64,000 bases of DNA, from NCBI RefSeq assembly GCF_000737535.1, contig NZ_CP006269.1, positions 1,612,001 to 1,676,000 of the forward strand, in the 5' to 3' direction. Under the pieces are notes generated by a model that searched no databases, was not told the origin of the DNA, and saw only the letters and a list, made by a program, of their open reading frames with translations. How positions within the stretch are numbered: the stretch's first letter is position 1; the number at the start of each line of letters is the position of its first letter. The translations under genes were made by a program, and so were the position numbers. Source of the DNA: Synechococcus sp. KORDI-100 (GTDB lineage Bacteria; Cyanobacteriota; Cyanobacteriia; PCC-6307; Cyanobiaceae). Shown piece after piece: positions 44,471 through 53,013 of the stretch.

Positions 44471-45373
44471 ATGGTTACTATCTCCCAGACTCAATCGATC
44501 AACAAGCGCACAGATCTGACTTACAAGCCAGATATCAAGCGTAATATTATCAGTCGCATTCTCACCATCCTGGCCGGACTTTTTTCAACGGTTTCCGTTT
44601 TACCACTGATCCTGGTGCTTGGTTATGTTCTTCTCAAAGGCGCATCCAAGATCAGCCTCACACTGTTAACCGAACTGCCCCCTCCACCCGGCCTGGATGG
44701 CGGCGGCATCGGAAACGCCTTGGTTGGAACGTTTGTCGTTACGGCAGTTGCTGCATTGGTTGCCATTCCAATCGGGGTTGGTGGTGGCATTTATCTGGCC
44801 GAATACTCCCGCAGTGGACCCTTCGCTCAATTCATAAGATTTGGGACCAATGTTCTCTCCGGCATCCCATCAATCATCGCCGGTGTATTCATCTACGGGA
44901 CGATCGTGACCAGCCGGATTGTCTTTGGCAATGCCTACAGCGCACTTGCCGGAGGCATGGCACTGGCGATTTTGATGTTACCGACAGTGATCAAAACAAC
45001 CGACGAGGGACTGAAACTCGTTCCCAATGATTTGCGGCGAGCCTCACTTGGTGTTGGAGCATCACGCTTCATGACCATCATTCGTGTCACGCTCCCCTCA
45101 GCCTTTACACCCATTGCCACTGGCATCGTGCTCGCGATTGCCAGGGCCGCTGGAGAAACAGCACCGCTGATCTTCACGGCCCTGTTCTCACAGTTCTGGC
45201 CAGACAGTCTGTTCAACCCAATCGCCACGCTCTCCGTACTGATCTACAACTTTGCAAACATGCCCTACGACGCGCAGATTGAACTGGCCTGGGCCGCTTC
45301 CTTTGTTCTGGTGGCACTGGTCCTGATCCTCAATCTTTTCTCCCGCTGGCTGGCTCGATTCGCCTCAAGGTGA
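44471..45373 (+). CDS. pstA: phosphate ABC transporter permease PstA
   Basis: Partner permease of PstC. The 300 residues have six hydrophobic segments (first: ILTILAGLFSTVSVLPLILV). Signature stretches: NALVGTFVVTAVAALVAIPI GVGGGIYLAEY, GIPSIIAGVFIYGTIV, and the EAA loop LRRASLGVGASRFMTIIRVT with IARAAGETAPLIFTALF. It lies between pstC and pstB in one operon, with 48 bases before pstB. Confidence 0.95.
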   Translation: MVTISQTQSINKRTDLTYKPDIKRNIISRILTILAGLFSTVSVLPLILVLGYVLLKGASKISLTLLTELPPPPGLDGGGIGNALVGTFVVTAVAALVAIPIGVGGGIYLAEYSRSGPFAQFIRFGTNVLSGIPSIIAGVFIYGTIVTSRIVFGNAYSALAGGMALAILMLPTVIKTTDEGLKLVPNDLRRASLGVGASRFMTIIRVTLPSAFTPIATGIVLAIARAAGETAPLIFTALFSQFWPDSLFNPIATLSVLIYNFANMPYDAQIELAWAASFVLVALVLILNLFSRWLARFASR

Positions 45374-45421
45374 TCGACAATCCAATGCTGCTCCTGTCCT
45401 CCTGAGCCCCCGTTCTGCGTC

Positions 45422-46243
45422 ATGACCGCAACAACCCAACAGACCGAGCAGCACCAACAGGCGAGTGAGACTGCGATATCCCTCCAGAACGTCACCATCA
45501 GCTACGGCCAGTACGAAGCTGTTCGAAACGTTTTTTGCGAGATTCCACGCGGCAAGGTCACAGCCTTCATCGGGCCTTCAGGCTGCGGTAAATCAACTGT
45601 TCTGCGTTCGCTCAATCGCATGAACGACTTGATTGAGGGCTGTTCATTGAAGGGACGCGTCTTGTTTGATGGTGTTGATTTATATGGAAGCAACATTGAT
45701 CCAGTGGAAGTGAGACGCCGGATTGGCATGGTGTTCCAGCAACCCAATCCCTTCCCTAAAAGCATTTATGAAAACATTGCATTCGGTGCCCGGATCAATG
45801 GATTCACGGGCAATATGGATGAATTGGTTGAACGGTCACTTCGACAGGCAGCTGTTTGGGATGAATGCAAAGACATTCTGGACGAAAGTGGCTGTTCACT
45901 CTCCGGTGGTCAACAACAACGATTGTGCATCGCGCGCACAATTGCCATCCAACCTGAGGTGATCCTGATGGATGAACCCTGTTCAGCACTGGATCCAATT
46001 TCAACATTGAAAATCGAGGAAACGATGCATGAGCTCAAGAAAAGCTTCACCATCGTGATCGTCACCCACAACATGCAGCAAGCCGTTCGCGTGAGTGATA
46101 TGACGGCCTTTTTCAATGCAGAAGCTGTTGAAGGTGGCAGTGGCAAGGTGGGCTACTTGGTTGAATTCAATGACACAGAAAAAATCTTCAATTCGCCTCA
46201 ACAGCAAGCCACCCAGGACTACGTGTCGGGGCGTTTTGGTTAA
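45422..46243 (+). CDS. pstB: phosphate ABC transporter ATP-binding protein PstB
   Basis: Energises the PstCA channel. Walker [20 protein letters not shown], the PstB-specific [23 protein letters not shown] signature [17 protein letters not shown] and Walker [17 protein letters not shown] are intact, with the H-loop in [15 protein letters not shown]. The 273-residue length includes a Gln/Thr-rich N-terminal tail of about 20 residues. Last gene of the pst operon; the convergent tRNA-Ser gene and its terminator follow. Confidence 0.96.
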   Translation: MTATTQQTEQHQQASETAISLQNVTISYGQYEAVRNVFCEIPRGKVTAFIGPSGCGKSTVLRSLNRMNDLIEGCSLKGRVLFDGVDLYGSNIDPVEVRRRIGMVFQQPNPFPKSIYENIAFGARINGFTGNMDELVERSLRQAAVWDECKDILDESGCSLSGGQQQRLCIARTIAIQPEVILMDEPCSALDPISTLKIEETMHELKKSFTIVIVTHNMQQAVRVSDMTAFFNAEAVEGGSGKVGYLVEFNDTEKIFNSPQQQATQDYVSGRFG

Positions 46244-46287
46244 TCCTTAACGCACGATTGCATTGATTCTGAGCAATTCGTGGCAAT

Positions 46288-46312
46288 AAAAAACCGGCCC
46301 CTTGGGACCGGT
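46288..46312 (-). terminator. intrinsic terminator of tRNA-Ser
   Basis: On the minus strand ACCGGTCCC - AAG - GGGCCGGT forms a strong GC-rich hairpin followed directly by a run of six T. It lies a few bases after the tRNA 3' end. Read from the other strand it follows pstB but has no U-run there. Confidence 0.85.
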
Positions 46313-46316
46313 AAAG

Positions 46317-46403
46317 CGGAGAGCGAGGGATTCGAACCCTCGATAGAGTTGCCCCTATACAGCATTTCCAGTGCTGCGCCTTCGACCACTCGGCCAGCTC
46401 TCC
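46317..46403 (-). tRNA. tRNA-Ser (anticodon GGA)
   Basis: An 87-base class II tRNA. The acceptor stem GGAGAGC pairs with GCTCTCC, with G as discriminator. The anticodon arm is CAGCA-CTGGAAA-TGCTG, so the anticodon is GGA, which reads UCC and UCU. There is a long variable arm, and the T arm reads GAGGGTTCGAATCCCTC. CCA is not encoded. Confidence 0.97.
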
Positions 46404-46457
46404 ACCGGCTTATGTGGGGCAGATGCGAATGTAGCAGGACACTCCCAGCAGATTGGC

Positions 46458-46841
46458 ATGCGACCCAGGCACAGGATCACTGTTCACTGGCGCCAGGAAA
46501 ATCGCTCCATCACCCATGAGGTTCCTGAAGGGGACTACATCCTGCGCAGTTTCGAACTTCAAGGCGATCCCTTGCCCTTCTCCTGTCGCAACGGTTGCTG
46601 CACCAGCTGCGCCGTTCGGGTCCTGTCGGGCTCCCTTGATCAACGCGAAGCGATGGGCTTATCAAAGGAGTTGCGGGCCCAGGGTTACGGCTTGCTCTGT
46701 GTTGCCAGGGCAACGGGCCCCCTAGAAGCAGAAACCCAGGACGAAGATGAGGTCTACGACCTGCAGTTCGGCCGTCATTTCGGCAGGGGGACGGTTCAGC
46801 GGGAGATCCCCCTTGAGGAACTGGAAACCTGGAAGGATTGA
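46458..46841 (+). CDS. 2Fe-2S plant-type ferredoxin
   Basis: A 127-residue ferredoxin with the plant-type ligand pattern C-x4-C-x2-C in FSCRNGCCTSCAVRVLSG and the fourth ligand in YGLLCVARATGP. The N-terminal beta part reads HRITVHWRQENRSITHEVPE. The C-terminal tail (QFGRHFGRGTVQREIPLEEL) is longer than in the photosynthetic ferredoxin PetF and there are sequence differences around the cluster, so it is probably a specialised electron carrier. ATG at 46458; the open frame upstream runs back through the tRNA gene and is not used. Confidence 0.9.
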   Translation: MRPRHRITVHWRQENRSITHEVPEGDYILRSFELQGDPLPFSCRNGCCTSCAVRVLSGSLDQREAMGLSKELRAQGYGLLCVARATGPLEAETQDEDEVYDLQFGRHFGRGTVQREIPLEELETWKD

Positions 46842-46845
46842 GTCG

Positions 46846-47733
46846 ATGTCCCGTTCGATCTGCAGGGATTCAGCCGTTGCTGCTGGGCTAGATGACATCC
46901 AACTGAAACGACTGGCTGAGGTGGCCCGCACCACGGCCGATCGAGGCGGCCAGGAATTGATGCGCCATTACGGGAAGCTCTCCAGCGTTGAAAACAAGGG
47001 ACGCCTGGGCGACCTGGTGACCAACGCCGATCTTGCTGCCGAACGCATCGTGCTTCAGGCACTCGAAGCCACAACACCTGAGATCGCTGTGCTGGCCGAG
47101 GAAAGTGGCGCGCAAGGCGAACAGGATGGTCTTCGTTGGTGTGTGGATCCTCTCGATGGCACCACCAACTTCGCCCACGGTTATCCCTTCTTTGCCACGT
47201 CCATCGGGCTCACCTGGAAACAGCAGCCGATTCTCGGGGCCATCGCCGTTCCTTTTCTCAACGAGACCTACTGGGCAGCCCCCGGGATCGGGGCCTTCTG
47301 CAACGACCAGAGCATTCGAGTCAGTGCCTGCCGTCAACTGGACGATGCCTTGCTTGTGACCGGTTTCGCCTACGACCGGCATACCCGCCTGGACAACAAC
47401 TACGCCGAGTTCTGCTGGTTCACCCATCGCACCCACGGAGTCCGTCGAGGGGGAGCGGCGGCGGTTGATCTCGCGTTTGTCGCCACCGGGCGGCAGGACG
47501 GTTACTGGGAACGAGGACTCGCTCCATGGGATCTGGCGGCTGGCGTCGCCTTGGTTGAGCTGGCCGGCGGCATCGTGAGTGGATACAAAGGCGAGCCGTT
47601 TGATATCAACACAGGTCGGATCCTGGCCTGTGGTCCCGACCTTCATCAACAGATGGTTGAGGGCCTCGCCGAGGTGACGCCTCTGGACGGAACCAGTTAC
47701 GGAGCCCCTGAGATTCAGACCATGGGAGCTTGA
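46846..47733 (+). CDS. inositol monophosphatase family protein
   Basis: A 295-residue metal-dependent sugar-phosphate phosphatase of the IMPase fold. Metal-binding motifs: AVLAEESGAQGEQDG (first Glu), WCVDPLDGTTNFAHGYPFFA (DPLDGT) and the C-terminal GLAPWDLAAGVALVELAGG (WDxAAG). The fold also occurs in histidinol-phosphatases and in 3'-phosphoadenosine nucleotidases; the exact substrate is open. The nearby hisZ gene makes a histidinol-phosphatase role conceivable but not shown. Start at ATG 46846, 4 bases after the ferredoxin stop. Confidence 0.92.
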   Translation: MSRSICRDSAVAAGLDDIQLKRLAEVARTTADRGGQELMRHYGKLSSVENKGRLGDLVTNADLAAERIVLQALEATTPEIAVLAEESGAQGEQDGLRWCVDPLDGTTNFAHGYPFFATSIGLTWKQQPILGAIAVPFLNETYWAAPGIGAFCNDQSIRVSACRQLDDALLVTGFAYDRHTRLDNNYAEFCWFTHRTHGVRRGGAAAVDLAFVATGRQDGYWERGLAPWDLAAGVALVELAGGIVSGYKGEPFDINTGRILACGPDLHQQMVEGLAEVTPLDGTSYGAPEIQTMGA

Positions 47734-48666
47734 TCCTGGGCCTGGGACCGTGACCCCTCAACAGTCAGGCCAAGCTCTCCGTCTCCGTCAGACGTCAGGG
47801 GGCAGAGCAACGCTGCACCCGGAGGAGAAAACACTTGATTAGACAATCATTGGTGCAATCGAAACCATCACCAACATCAGGCCTGCAACATTAGATGGTG
47901 TCTAAATGTTGCTAAAGTAAAGTATTGCCTGAGATCAATAACACCAATACTACAGGCAACGGAATCAAACCTGCAATCAACCAAGCGCTACAAGCTCAAG
48001 TGCTCAAGCAGGCCTGCCAGGGCGGTAATTCTGCCGTATAAAGTTCAGTTTTTCAGGTCTCAACATGGATCAAGCCACGATGTCACTGTCGTGACACCCT
48101 GAGCCTGAACCGTTCAGGAGCATCCCTGGAGTTCACAATCCGAGAATGTGCATGCCGTGAAGTCTTTGACACTCATCGGCGTTCTATTCGCTACAGCATC
48201 TCCAGTTCAGGTTTTCGAGTATCCAGTTGAGATCACCAGGATCTGAGAAGCCAATAATAGAACTGGAAAGCATGGACGACGACGTTCGATGATGCAACAA
48301 GGTTCTGTTCAACGATCTCGACTCTCGCCATGCGCTGTTGAATGCGATGACCCAGGCAAATCACAGCTTAAACATTTGAGGAAGCGAAAGTCGATATCCT
48401 GATGTCTCAGTCAAAAGAGCAAGGATTGTCGAAAAAAGATATCGAATCAGGACTAACTCTTGCGGTTATAATGATGTCGAATTGTCCGATCGAAACCGGC
48501 CGAAATAACGCCAGAAATTGACAGTTCGGGGCAGCATTCCTGATCCATCTTCAGGCCCGTTGCGGAGGCCCTTGTTGTGATGACGCTGCGCCGGGCGAGA
48601 GGCTGAAAACCCTTGTCAGAACTGAAGTGTTACTGTTCGCAGAGGTTCAGACTGAACAGTTGACCC
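47734..48666. other. 930-base stretch without a supported gene
   Basis: Unusually long gap for this compact genome. Sequence is of mixed composition with several short inverted repeats (for example GGCGGTAATTCTGCC near 48023). The best small frame is at 48402-48521, plus strand, 39 codons (MSQSKEQGLSKKDIESGLTL and on), with no good ribosome binding site. A non-coding RNA is possible, but I recognise none. Confidence 0.5.
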
Positions 48667-49845
48667 ATGGCGCTGCAACCCGCCGCCGGCGCACGGGATC
48701 TCAATCCTCTTCAGGTCGAAGGCAATCGCGTGCTCAGCGAGAGGCTTGCGGCGGTGTATCGCCTCTGGGGGTACGACGAAGTCTCCCCGCCTCGGGTTGA
48801 ACGCCTCGACACGCTGATGGCTGGTGATGCCATTGCCATCAACGATGTCGTCAGACTCGTTGCGGATGATCCGCTGGGCCTGCGGCCGGAGATGACCGCC
48901 TCAATCGCAAGGGCAGCTTGCACGCGCCTGGCCTCACGCTCGCGCCCCCTGCGTTTGTGGGCCTCCGGAACCGTGTTCCAGAGTCGCGCCGCTGATGAAG
49001 GTGGTCAGTTCATTGAAGAAAACCTCCACAGCGGCGTGGAGCTCTTCGGCGTGAAAGGCATTGAAGCCGAGATGGAACTGCTCTCGCTGCTCATCGCCGC
49101 AGTGAAGACCCTGGATCTGCCGGACGTTCAACGGCCGCAGCTGCTGTTCGGGCACACCGCCCTGATGGATCTGGTCCTGAAGCCCTACGAGGGTGACAGG
49201 CGAAACGCCATCCGATCAGCACTGGTGCGTTTCGACCGTCTCGCCATCGAGGCCATGGATCTCCAGCTAGACCAACGCGAGATGCTGCTGCTCCTGCTCG
49301 ACAGCCGCGGTGAACCTCAGCAGCAGCTGCAGCATCTGAGCAACCTGTTCGGACATCAGCCCGTGTTTCAGGAGTTGATGAGGCTCAGCCAGTTGCTGGA
49401 ACCAGCGGCGGGCGCTCTGGGATTGGGGTTGCAGCTGGACACCACCTTTCAACCTGCGTTCCAGCTCTACACAGGTTTGGTGTTTCAGCTGGTCTGTCAG
49501 GGCAAAGCATCCCCGGTCGTGATCGCCCGTGGTGGGCGGTATGACGACCTGGTTTATCGCTGCGGTGCCAGAGGCGAACACGCGGCCGGGGTCGGCTTCA
49601 GCTTTGCCATCGACCCCATTCGGGAGCTTCTCGGCGAGACCCCCAGACATGCGCAGCGCGACGCCATCGTTTTGGTGGCTTTTTCGCCCGAAAGCTCACT
49701 GGAATCGGCTCTCCGGCATCAGAGTCAATGGCACCAGAAGGGGTGTCGCGCCTTCGTTGAACTCGCCCCCGTCGCCAATCGCCAGGCGGCAGAGGAGATG
49801 GCCACGGTGCGCCGGGCCGATCAGCTGGACTGGATCGATTCCTAA
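48667..49845 (+). CDS. hisZ: ATP phosphoribosyltransferase regulatory subunit HisZ
   Basis: A histidyl-tRNA synthetase-like paralog that forms a complex with the short form of HisG, the first enzyme of histidine synthesis, and transmits feedback by histidine. At 392 residues it retains the class II core: [40 protein letters not shown], and [20 protein letters not shown], with the late motif [16 protein letters not shown] and [12 protein letters not shown]. The anticodon-binding domain is not apparent. It stands alone; hisG is not in this window. Confidence 0.94.
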   Translation: MALQPAAGARDLNPLQVEGNRVLSERLAAVYRLWGYDEVSPPRVERLDTLMAGDAIAINDVVRLVADDPLGLRPEMTASIARAACTRLASRSRPLRLWASGTVFQSRAADEGGQFIEENLHSGVELFGVKGIEAEMELLSLLIAAVKTLDLPDVQRPQLLFGHTALMDLVLKPYEGDRRNAIRSALVRFDRLAIEAMDLQLDQREMLLLLLDSRGEPQQQLQHLSNLFGHQPVFQELMRLSQLLEPAAGALGLGLQLDTTFQPAFQLYTGLVFQLVCQGKASPVVIARGGRYDDLVYRCGARGEHAAGVGFSFAIDPIRELLGETPRHAQRDAIVLVAFSPESSLESALRHQSQWHQKGCRAFVELAPVANRQAAEEMATVRRADQLDWIDS

Positions 49846-49869
49846 AGTCGCCTTTTTCACCGATCCGTC

Positions 49870-50094
49870 ATGCCCCACACCATTGTCACGGATGTGTGCG
49901 AAGGAGTGGCTGATTGCGTTGATGCCTGTCCCGTGGCCTGTATCGATCAAGGCAACGGCAAGAACAGCAAGGGGACGGACTTCTACTGGATCAACTTTAA
50001 TACCTGCATCGACTGTGGAATCTGCCTGCAGGTCTGCCCGGTGGATGGGGCGATCCTGGCGGAGGAACGACCCGACCTTCAGAAGGCGGGCTGA
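49870..50094 (+). CDS. small Fe-S ferredoxin (7Fe/8Fe type)
   Basis: A 74-residue bacterial-type ferredoxin. Cluster motifs are CEGVADCVDACPVACI in the first half and CIDCGICLQVCPVDGAIL in the second, so two clusters (3Fe-4S plus 4Fe-4S, or two 4Fe-4S) are expected. The first motif has C-x5-C-x3-C-P spacing as in the 7Fe type. It follows hisZ by 24 bases; a functional link to its neighbours is not obvious. Confidence 0.92.
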   Translation: MPHTIVTDVCEGVADCVDACPVACIDQGNGKNSKGTDFYWINFNTCIDCGICLQVCPVDGAILAEERPDLQKAG

Positions 50095-50178
50095 ACGGAA
50101 GGTACGGAGACCTCACCCCCGGGGACGCTTGAGGGGCTGCAGCACTGATTCCTAAGGTCGGATTTTCGCGCTGTAGCC

Positions 50179-52083
50179 ATGCCGGTGATGGACGAGCAGG
50201 GTCAGATTCAGATCCACACCGAGAACATCTTCCCGATCATCAAGAAGGCCGTCTATTCCGGTCATGAGGTGTTCCTGCGGGAACTCGTCAGCAACGGTGT
50301 TGACGCCATCAACAAGCGCCGGATGGCTGCCATGGGCGGCGACTGCAGTGAAGGCGATGAGGGAGCCATCCAGATCCGCATCGATCGGGAAGCGAAGACG
50401 GTCACGATTTCTGACAACGGCATCGGCATGACCGCCGATGAGGTGAAGCGCTACATCAATCAGGTGGCCTTCTCAAGCGCCGAAGATTTTCTCGAAAAAT
50501 ACAAACAGGAAAGCGACGCCATCATTGGTCACTTTGGCCTTGGTTTCTATTCCAGTTTCATGGTCGCTGATCGCGTCGAACTGCTGACGCGATCAGCCCG
50601 GCCAGACAGTGAAGCCGTGCGTTGGAGCTGCGATGGTTCCCCCAATTTCAGCCTGACCGCCGCTGAACGCGACGACGCCGGAACGGATGTTGTATTGCAT
50701 CTGATGGAGGACGAACTCGAATATCTCGAGCCGACTCGACTGCGCACGTTGATCAATACCTACTGCGACTTCATGGCAGTTCCGGTGCAACTGGAAGGGG
50801 AAACAGTCAACAAACGCGATGCTCCCTGGCGGAAAAGTTCCCGAGATCTGAAGGATCAGGATTACATCGATCTCTATCGCTACCTCTACCCCTTCCAGGG
50901 AGACCCTTTGCTCTGGGTTCACCTGAATACCGATTACCCCTACAACCTTCAGGGCATCCTCTTTTTCCCCAGGCAAAGCGGTCGCGCCGACTGGGAAAAA
51001 GGTGAAATCAAGCTGTATTGCAACCAGGTGTTTGTCAGCGACTCGATCAAGGAGGTGGTTCCGCGCTACCTGCTGCCCCTGCGTGGTGTCATCGATTCCC
51101 CCGACATCCCCCTGAATGTCAGCCGCAGTGCTCTGCAGACCGATCGGCGGGTGAGGTCAATCGGCAACTTCGTCGCCAAAAAAGTGGCCGACCGCCTGCG
51201 CAACCTCAAACAGGACGACCCTGCGGCCTACGCCGATGCCTGGGAAGCTCTGGCGCCATTCGTGAAGATCGGAGCGATGGAGGATGAAAAGTTCGCTGAT
51301 CAGATCGCCGAATTGATTCTGTTCGGCACCACCGCCACCGCCGGGGAGGGCGATGATCCCGATCCGATCGGCGCCGGCGAGAAGTCCTTCACAACCCTGG
51401 CTGGCTACCGGGCAAGGCTCTCGTCCGACCACAGCAATCGCATCCTGTACAGCACAGACGATCTGGCTCAGGCCAGTGCGTTGAATCTCTGGACATCACA
51501 GGGGGCAGAGGTGCTGAAGCTTGAAACGGTGATCGACACCCAGTTCATTCCCTGGCTCGAGAGTCGTCACGACGATCTCAAGTTCCAGAGGGTTGATGCC
51601 GAGCTGGACGACAGTTTCCAGGACGATCAGACCGAGTTGTCTGATCAGGACGGCACCACCCAGTCGGAAACCCTGCGCACGCTGCTGAAGGACGCTCTCG
51701 CCAATGACAAGGTGACCATCCAGGTTCAGTCCCTCAAAGCCGACAACGCCCCGCCCACGATGATTCTGCTGCCGGAGCAGATGCGTCGGCTCAACGACAT
51801 GGGTGCGCTGATGGAGCAACGGTTGCCTGGCCTGCCTGACCATCACGTGCTGCTGGTGAATCGCCGCCACCCCCTGGTGGAAGGACTGCTGAAACTGAAG
51901 TCCGGTTCAGTGCTCGTGGGCAGCGGCGAGACATCGCCGAGCGAACAGCTTGCCAGAGATCTCGGCCGTCATCTTTACGACATGGCACGACTTGGGGTTG
52001 GCGGACTTGAACCCAATGAGCTGGCTGGATTCCAGACCCGCAGCGCTGAGCTGATGGGAGCCCTGATGCAGCGGTCTGTCTAG
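50179..52083 (+). CDS. htpG: molecular chaperone HtpG (Hsp90)
   Basis: ATP-dependent Hsp90 of 634 residues, the usual size for bacterial HtpG. The N-terminal GHKL ATPase motifs are intact: HEVFLRELVSNGVDAINKRR, TVTISDNGIGMTADEVKRYI, AIIGHFGLGFYSSFMVADRV. The middle domain carries LYCNQVFVSDSIKEVVPRYL and PLNVSRSALQTDRRVRSIG with the catalytic-loop Arg. In cyanobacteria HtpG is tied to heat, cold and high-light stress. ATG at 50179, with a second in-frame ATG three codons on. Confidence 0.97.
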   Translation: MPVMDEQGQIQIHTENIFPIIKKAVYSGHEVFLRELVSNGVDAINKRRMAAMGGDCSEGDEGAIQIRIDREAKTVTISDNGIGMTADEVKRYINQVAFSSAEDFLEKYKQESDAIIGHFGLGFYSSFMVADRVELLTRSARPDSEAVRWSCDGSPNFSLTAAERDDAGTDVVLHLMEDELEYLEPTRLRTLINTYCDFMAVPVQLEGETVNKRDAPWRKSSRDLKDQDYIDLYRYLYPFQGDPLLWVHLNTDYPYNLQGILFFPRQSGRADWEKGEIKLYCNQVFVSDSIKEVVPRYLLPLRGVIDSPDIPLNVSRSALQTDRRVRSIGNFVAKKVADRLRNLKQDDPAAYADAWEALAPFVKIGAMEDEKFADQIAELILFGTTATAGEGDDPDPIGAGEKSFTTLAGYRARLSSDHSNRILYSTDDLAQASALNLWTSQGAEVLKLETVIDTQFIPWLESRHDDLKFQRVDAELDDSFQDDQTELSDQDGTTQSETLRTLLKDALANDKVTIQVQSLKADNAPPTMILLPEQMRRLNDMGALMEQRLPGLPDHHVLLVNRRHPLVEGLLKLKSGSVLVGSGETSPSEQLARDLGRHLYDMARLGVGGLEPNELAGFQTRSAELMGALMQRSV

Positions 52084-52112
52084 GGATTTGCTTTGGTAAA
52101 GTGTTAAATAGG

Positions 52113-52126
52113 GGCTTTTTAAAGCC
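52113..52126. terminator. short palindrome after htpG
   Basis: GGCTTTTTAAAGCC lies about 30 bases after the htpG stop and 30 bases before rpmB. The perfect dyad leaves only a two-base loop, so it may act as a weak terminator or as a protein-binding site. It is the only structure in this short gap. Confidence 0.35.
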
Positions 52127-52155
52127 TGATTAACCACAGTTCAAGGGTCAGCGCC

Positions 52156-52392
52156 ATGTCGCGGGTGTGTCAGCTCACAGGTACACGAGCCAACAACGGC
52201 ATGGCTGTGAGCCATTCCCACATACGGACCAAAAAGCTGCAGCAGGCCAACCTGCAGCAGCGACGCCTGTGGTGGGCTGAAGCCAAGCGATGGGTGAACC
52301 TCCGCGTGACCACCCGAGCCCTGAAAACAATTCAGAAGAAGGGGCTGGGCGCCTATGCCAAGTCCCTCGGAATCAACCTGGCCAAACTCTGA
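52156..52392 (+). CDS. rpmB: 50S ribosomal protein L28
   Basis: A 78-residue basic ribosomal protein of the large subunit. The L28 pattern is clear: [32 protein letters not shown], then [20 protein letters not shown] and the closing [12 protein letters not shown]. The zinc-binding four-cysteine form is not used; only Cys5 is present. It lies directly between htpG and the peroxiredoxin gene on the same strand. Confidence 0.97.
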   Translation: MSRVCQLTGTRANNGMAVSHSHIRTKKLQQANLQQRRLWWAEAKRWVNLRVTTRALKTIQKKGLGAYAKSLGINLAKL

Positions 52393-52402
52393 TCCAAGCA
52401 GC

Positions 52403-52963
52403 ATGCGCAGACGCGACCTGTTGAACCGCGCTGCATTGTTGCTGGCCGCGCTCACCATCCAGCCCGGGAAAACTCGGGCTCTGGGTGGCGTGGTTCTGAA
52501 CAGTGGAGAAGCCGTTCCTGATTTTGTCCTTCCAGGCTCAAGTCAGTCTGAGCCGGACCGAAACGAGTGGTCCCTGACCGGTTTCAAGGGACGCTGGCTC
52601 GCGTTGTACTTCTATCCCAGAGATTTCACAGGCGGTTGCACCCTGGAAGCTCGCGGCTTCGAGGCCCTGCATGATGAGTACCAGGCTGCCAATGCTGAGA
52701 TCGTCGGCATCAGTGCCGACAGCGTGGATGATCACGAGTCCTTCTGTGCCAGTGAAGACCTCAGCTTCCCGCTGCTCTCCGATCCCGATGGAACCGTCAG
52801 CAAAGCGTATGGATCCTGGATGGCTCCCTATTCGCTTCGCCACACGTTTCTGATCGACCCCGACGGTGTTTTAAGAGAGCGCTGGGTCGCGGTTCGACCG
52901 ACCGGTCACGCCAGGGAAGTTCTGGATTCGCTGGTGAATCTCCAGAACAAGACGGCTGTTTGA
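52403..52963 (+). CDS. PrxQ/BCP-type peroxiredoxin with twin-arginine-like export signal
   Basis: A thiol peroxidase of 186 residues. The N-terminus MRRRDLLNRAALLLAALTIQ looks like a twin-arginine signal, so the enzyme is probably placed in the lumen or periplasm. The peroxidatic Cys is in YPRDFTGGCTLEARGFEALH, where family members usually have TPGCT and a second Cys five residues later; here that position is Arg. Another Cys occurs later in DHESFCASEDLSFPLLSDPD. It is therefore either a 1-Cys enzyme or uses an unusual resolving Cys. ATG at 52403, 10 bases after rpmB. Confidence 0.9.
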   Translation: MRRRDLLNRAALLLAALTIQPGKTRALGGVVLNSGEAVPDFVLPGSSQSEPDRNEWSLTGFKGRWLALYFYPRDFTGGCTLEARGFEALHDEYQAANAEIVGISADSVDDHESFCASEDLSFPLLSDPDGTVSKAYGSWMAPYSLRHTFLIDPDGVLRERWVAVRPTGHAREVLDSLVNLQNKTAV

Positions 52964-53013
52964 CAAATGCGCCCTATTGAAGAAGGGTGGACCAACGAAA
53001 AGGAGTGGTAGAG

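Noticed and set aside
52987-53013. Upstream start for ggpS
   Set aside because: The extra nine residues lack a ribosome binding site, while AGGAG lies 8 bases ahead of the ATG at 53014.
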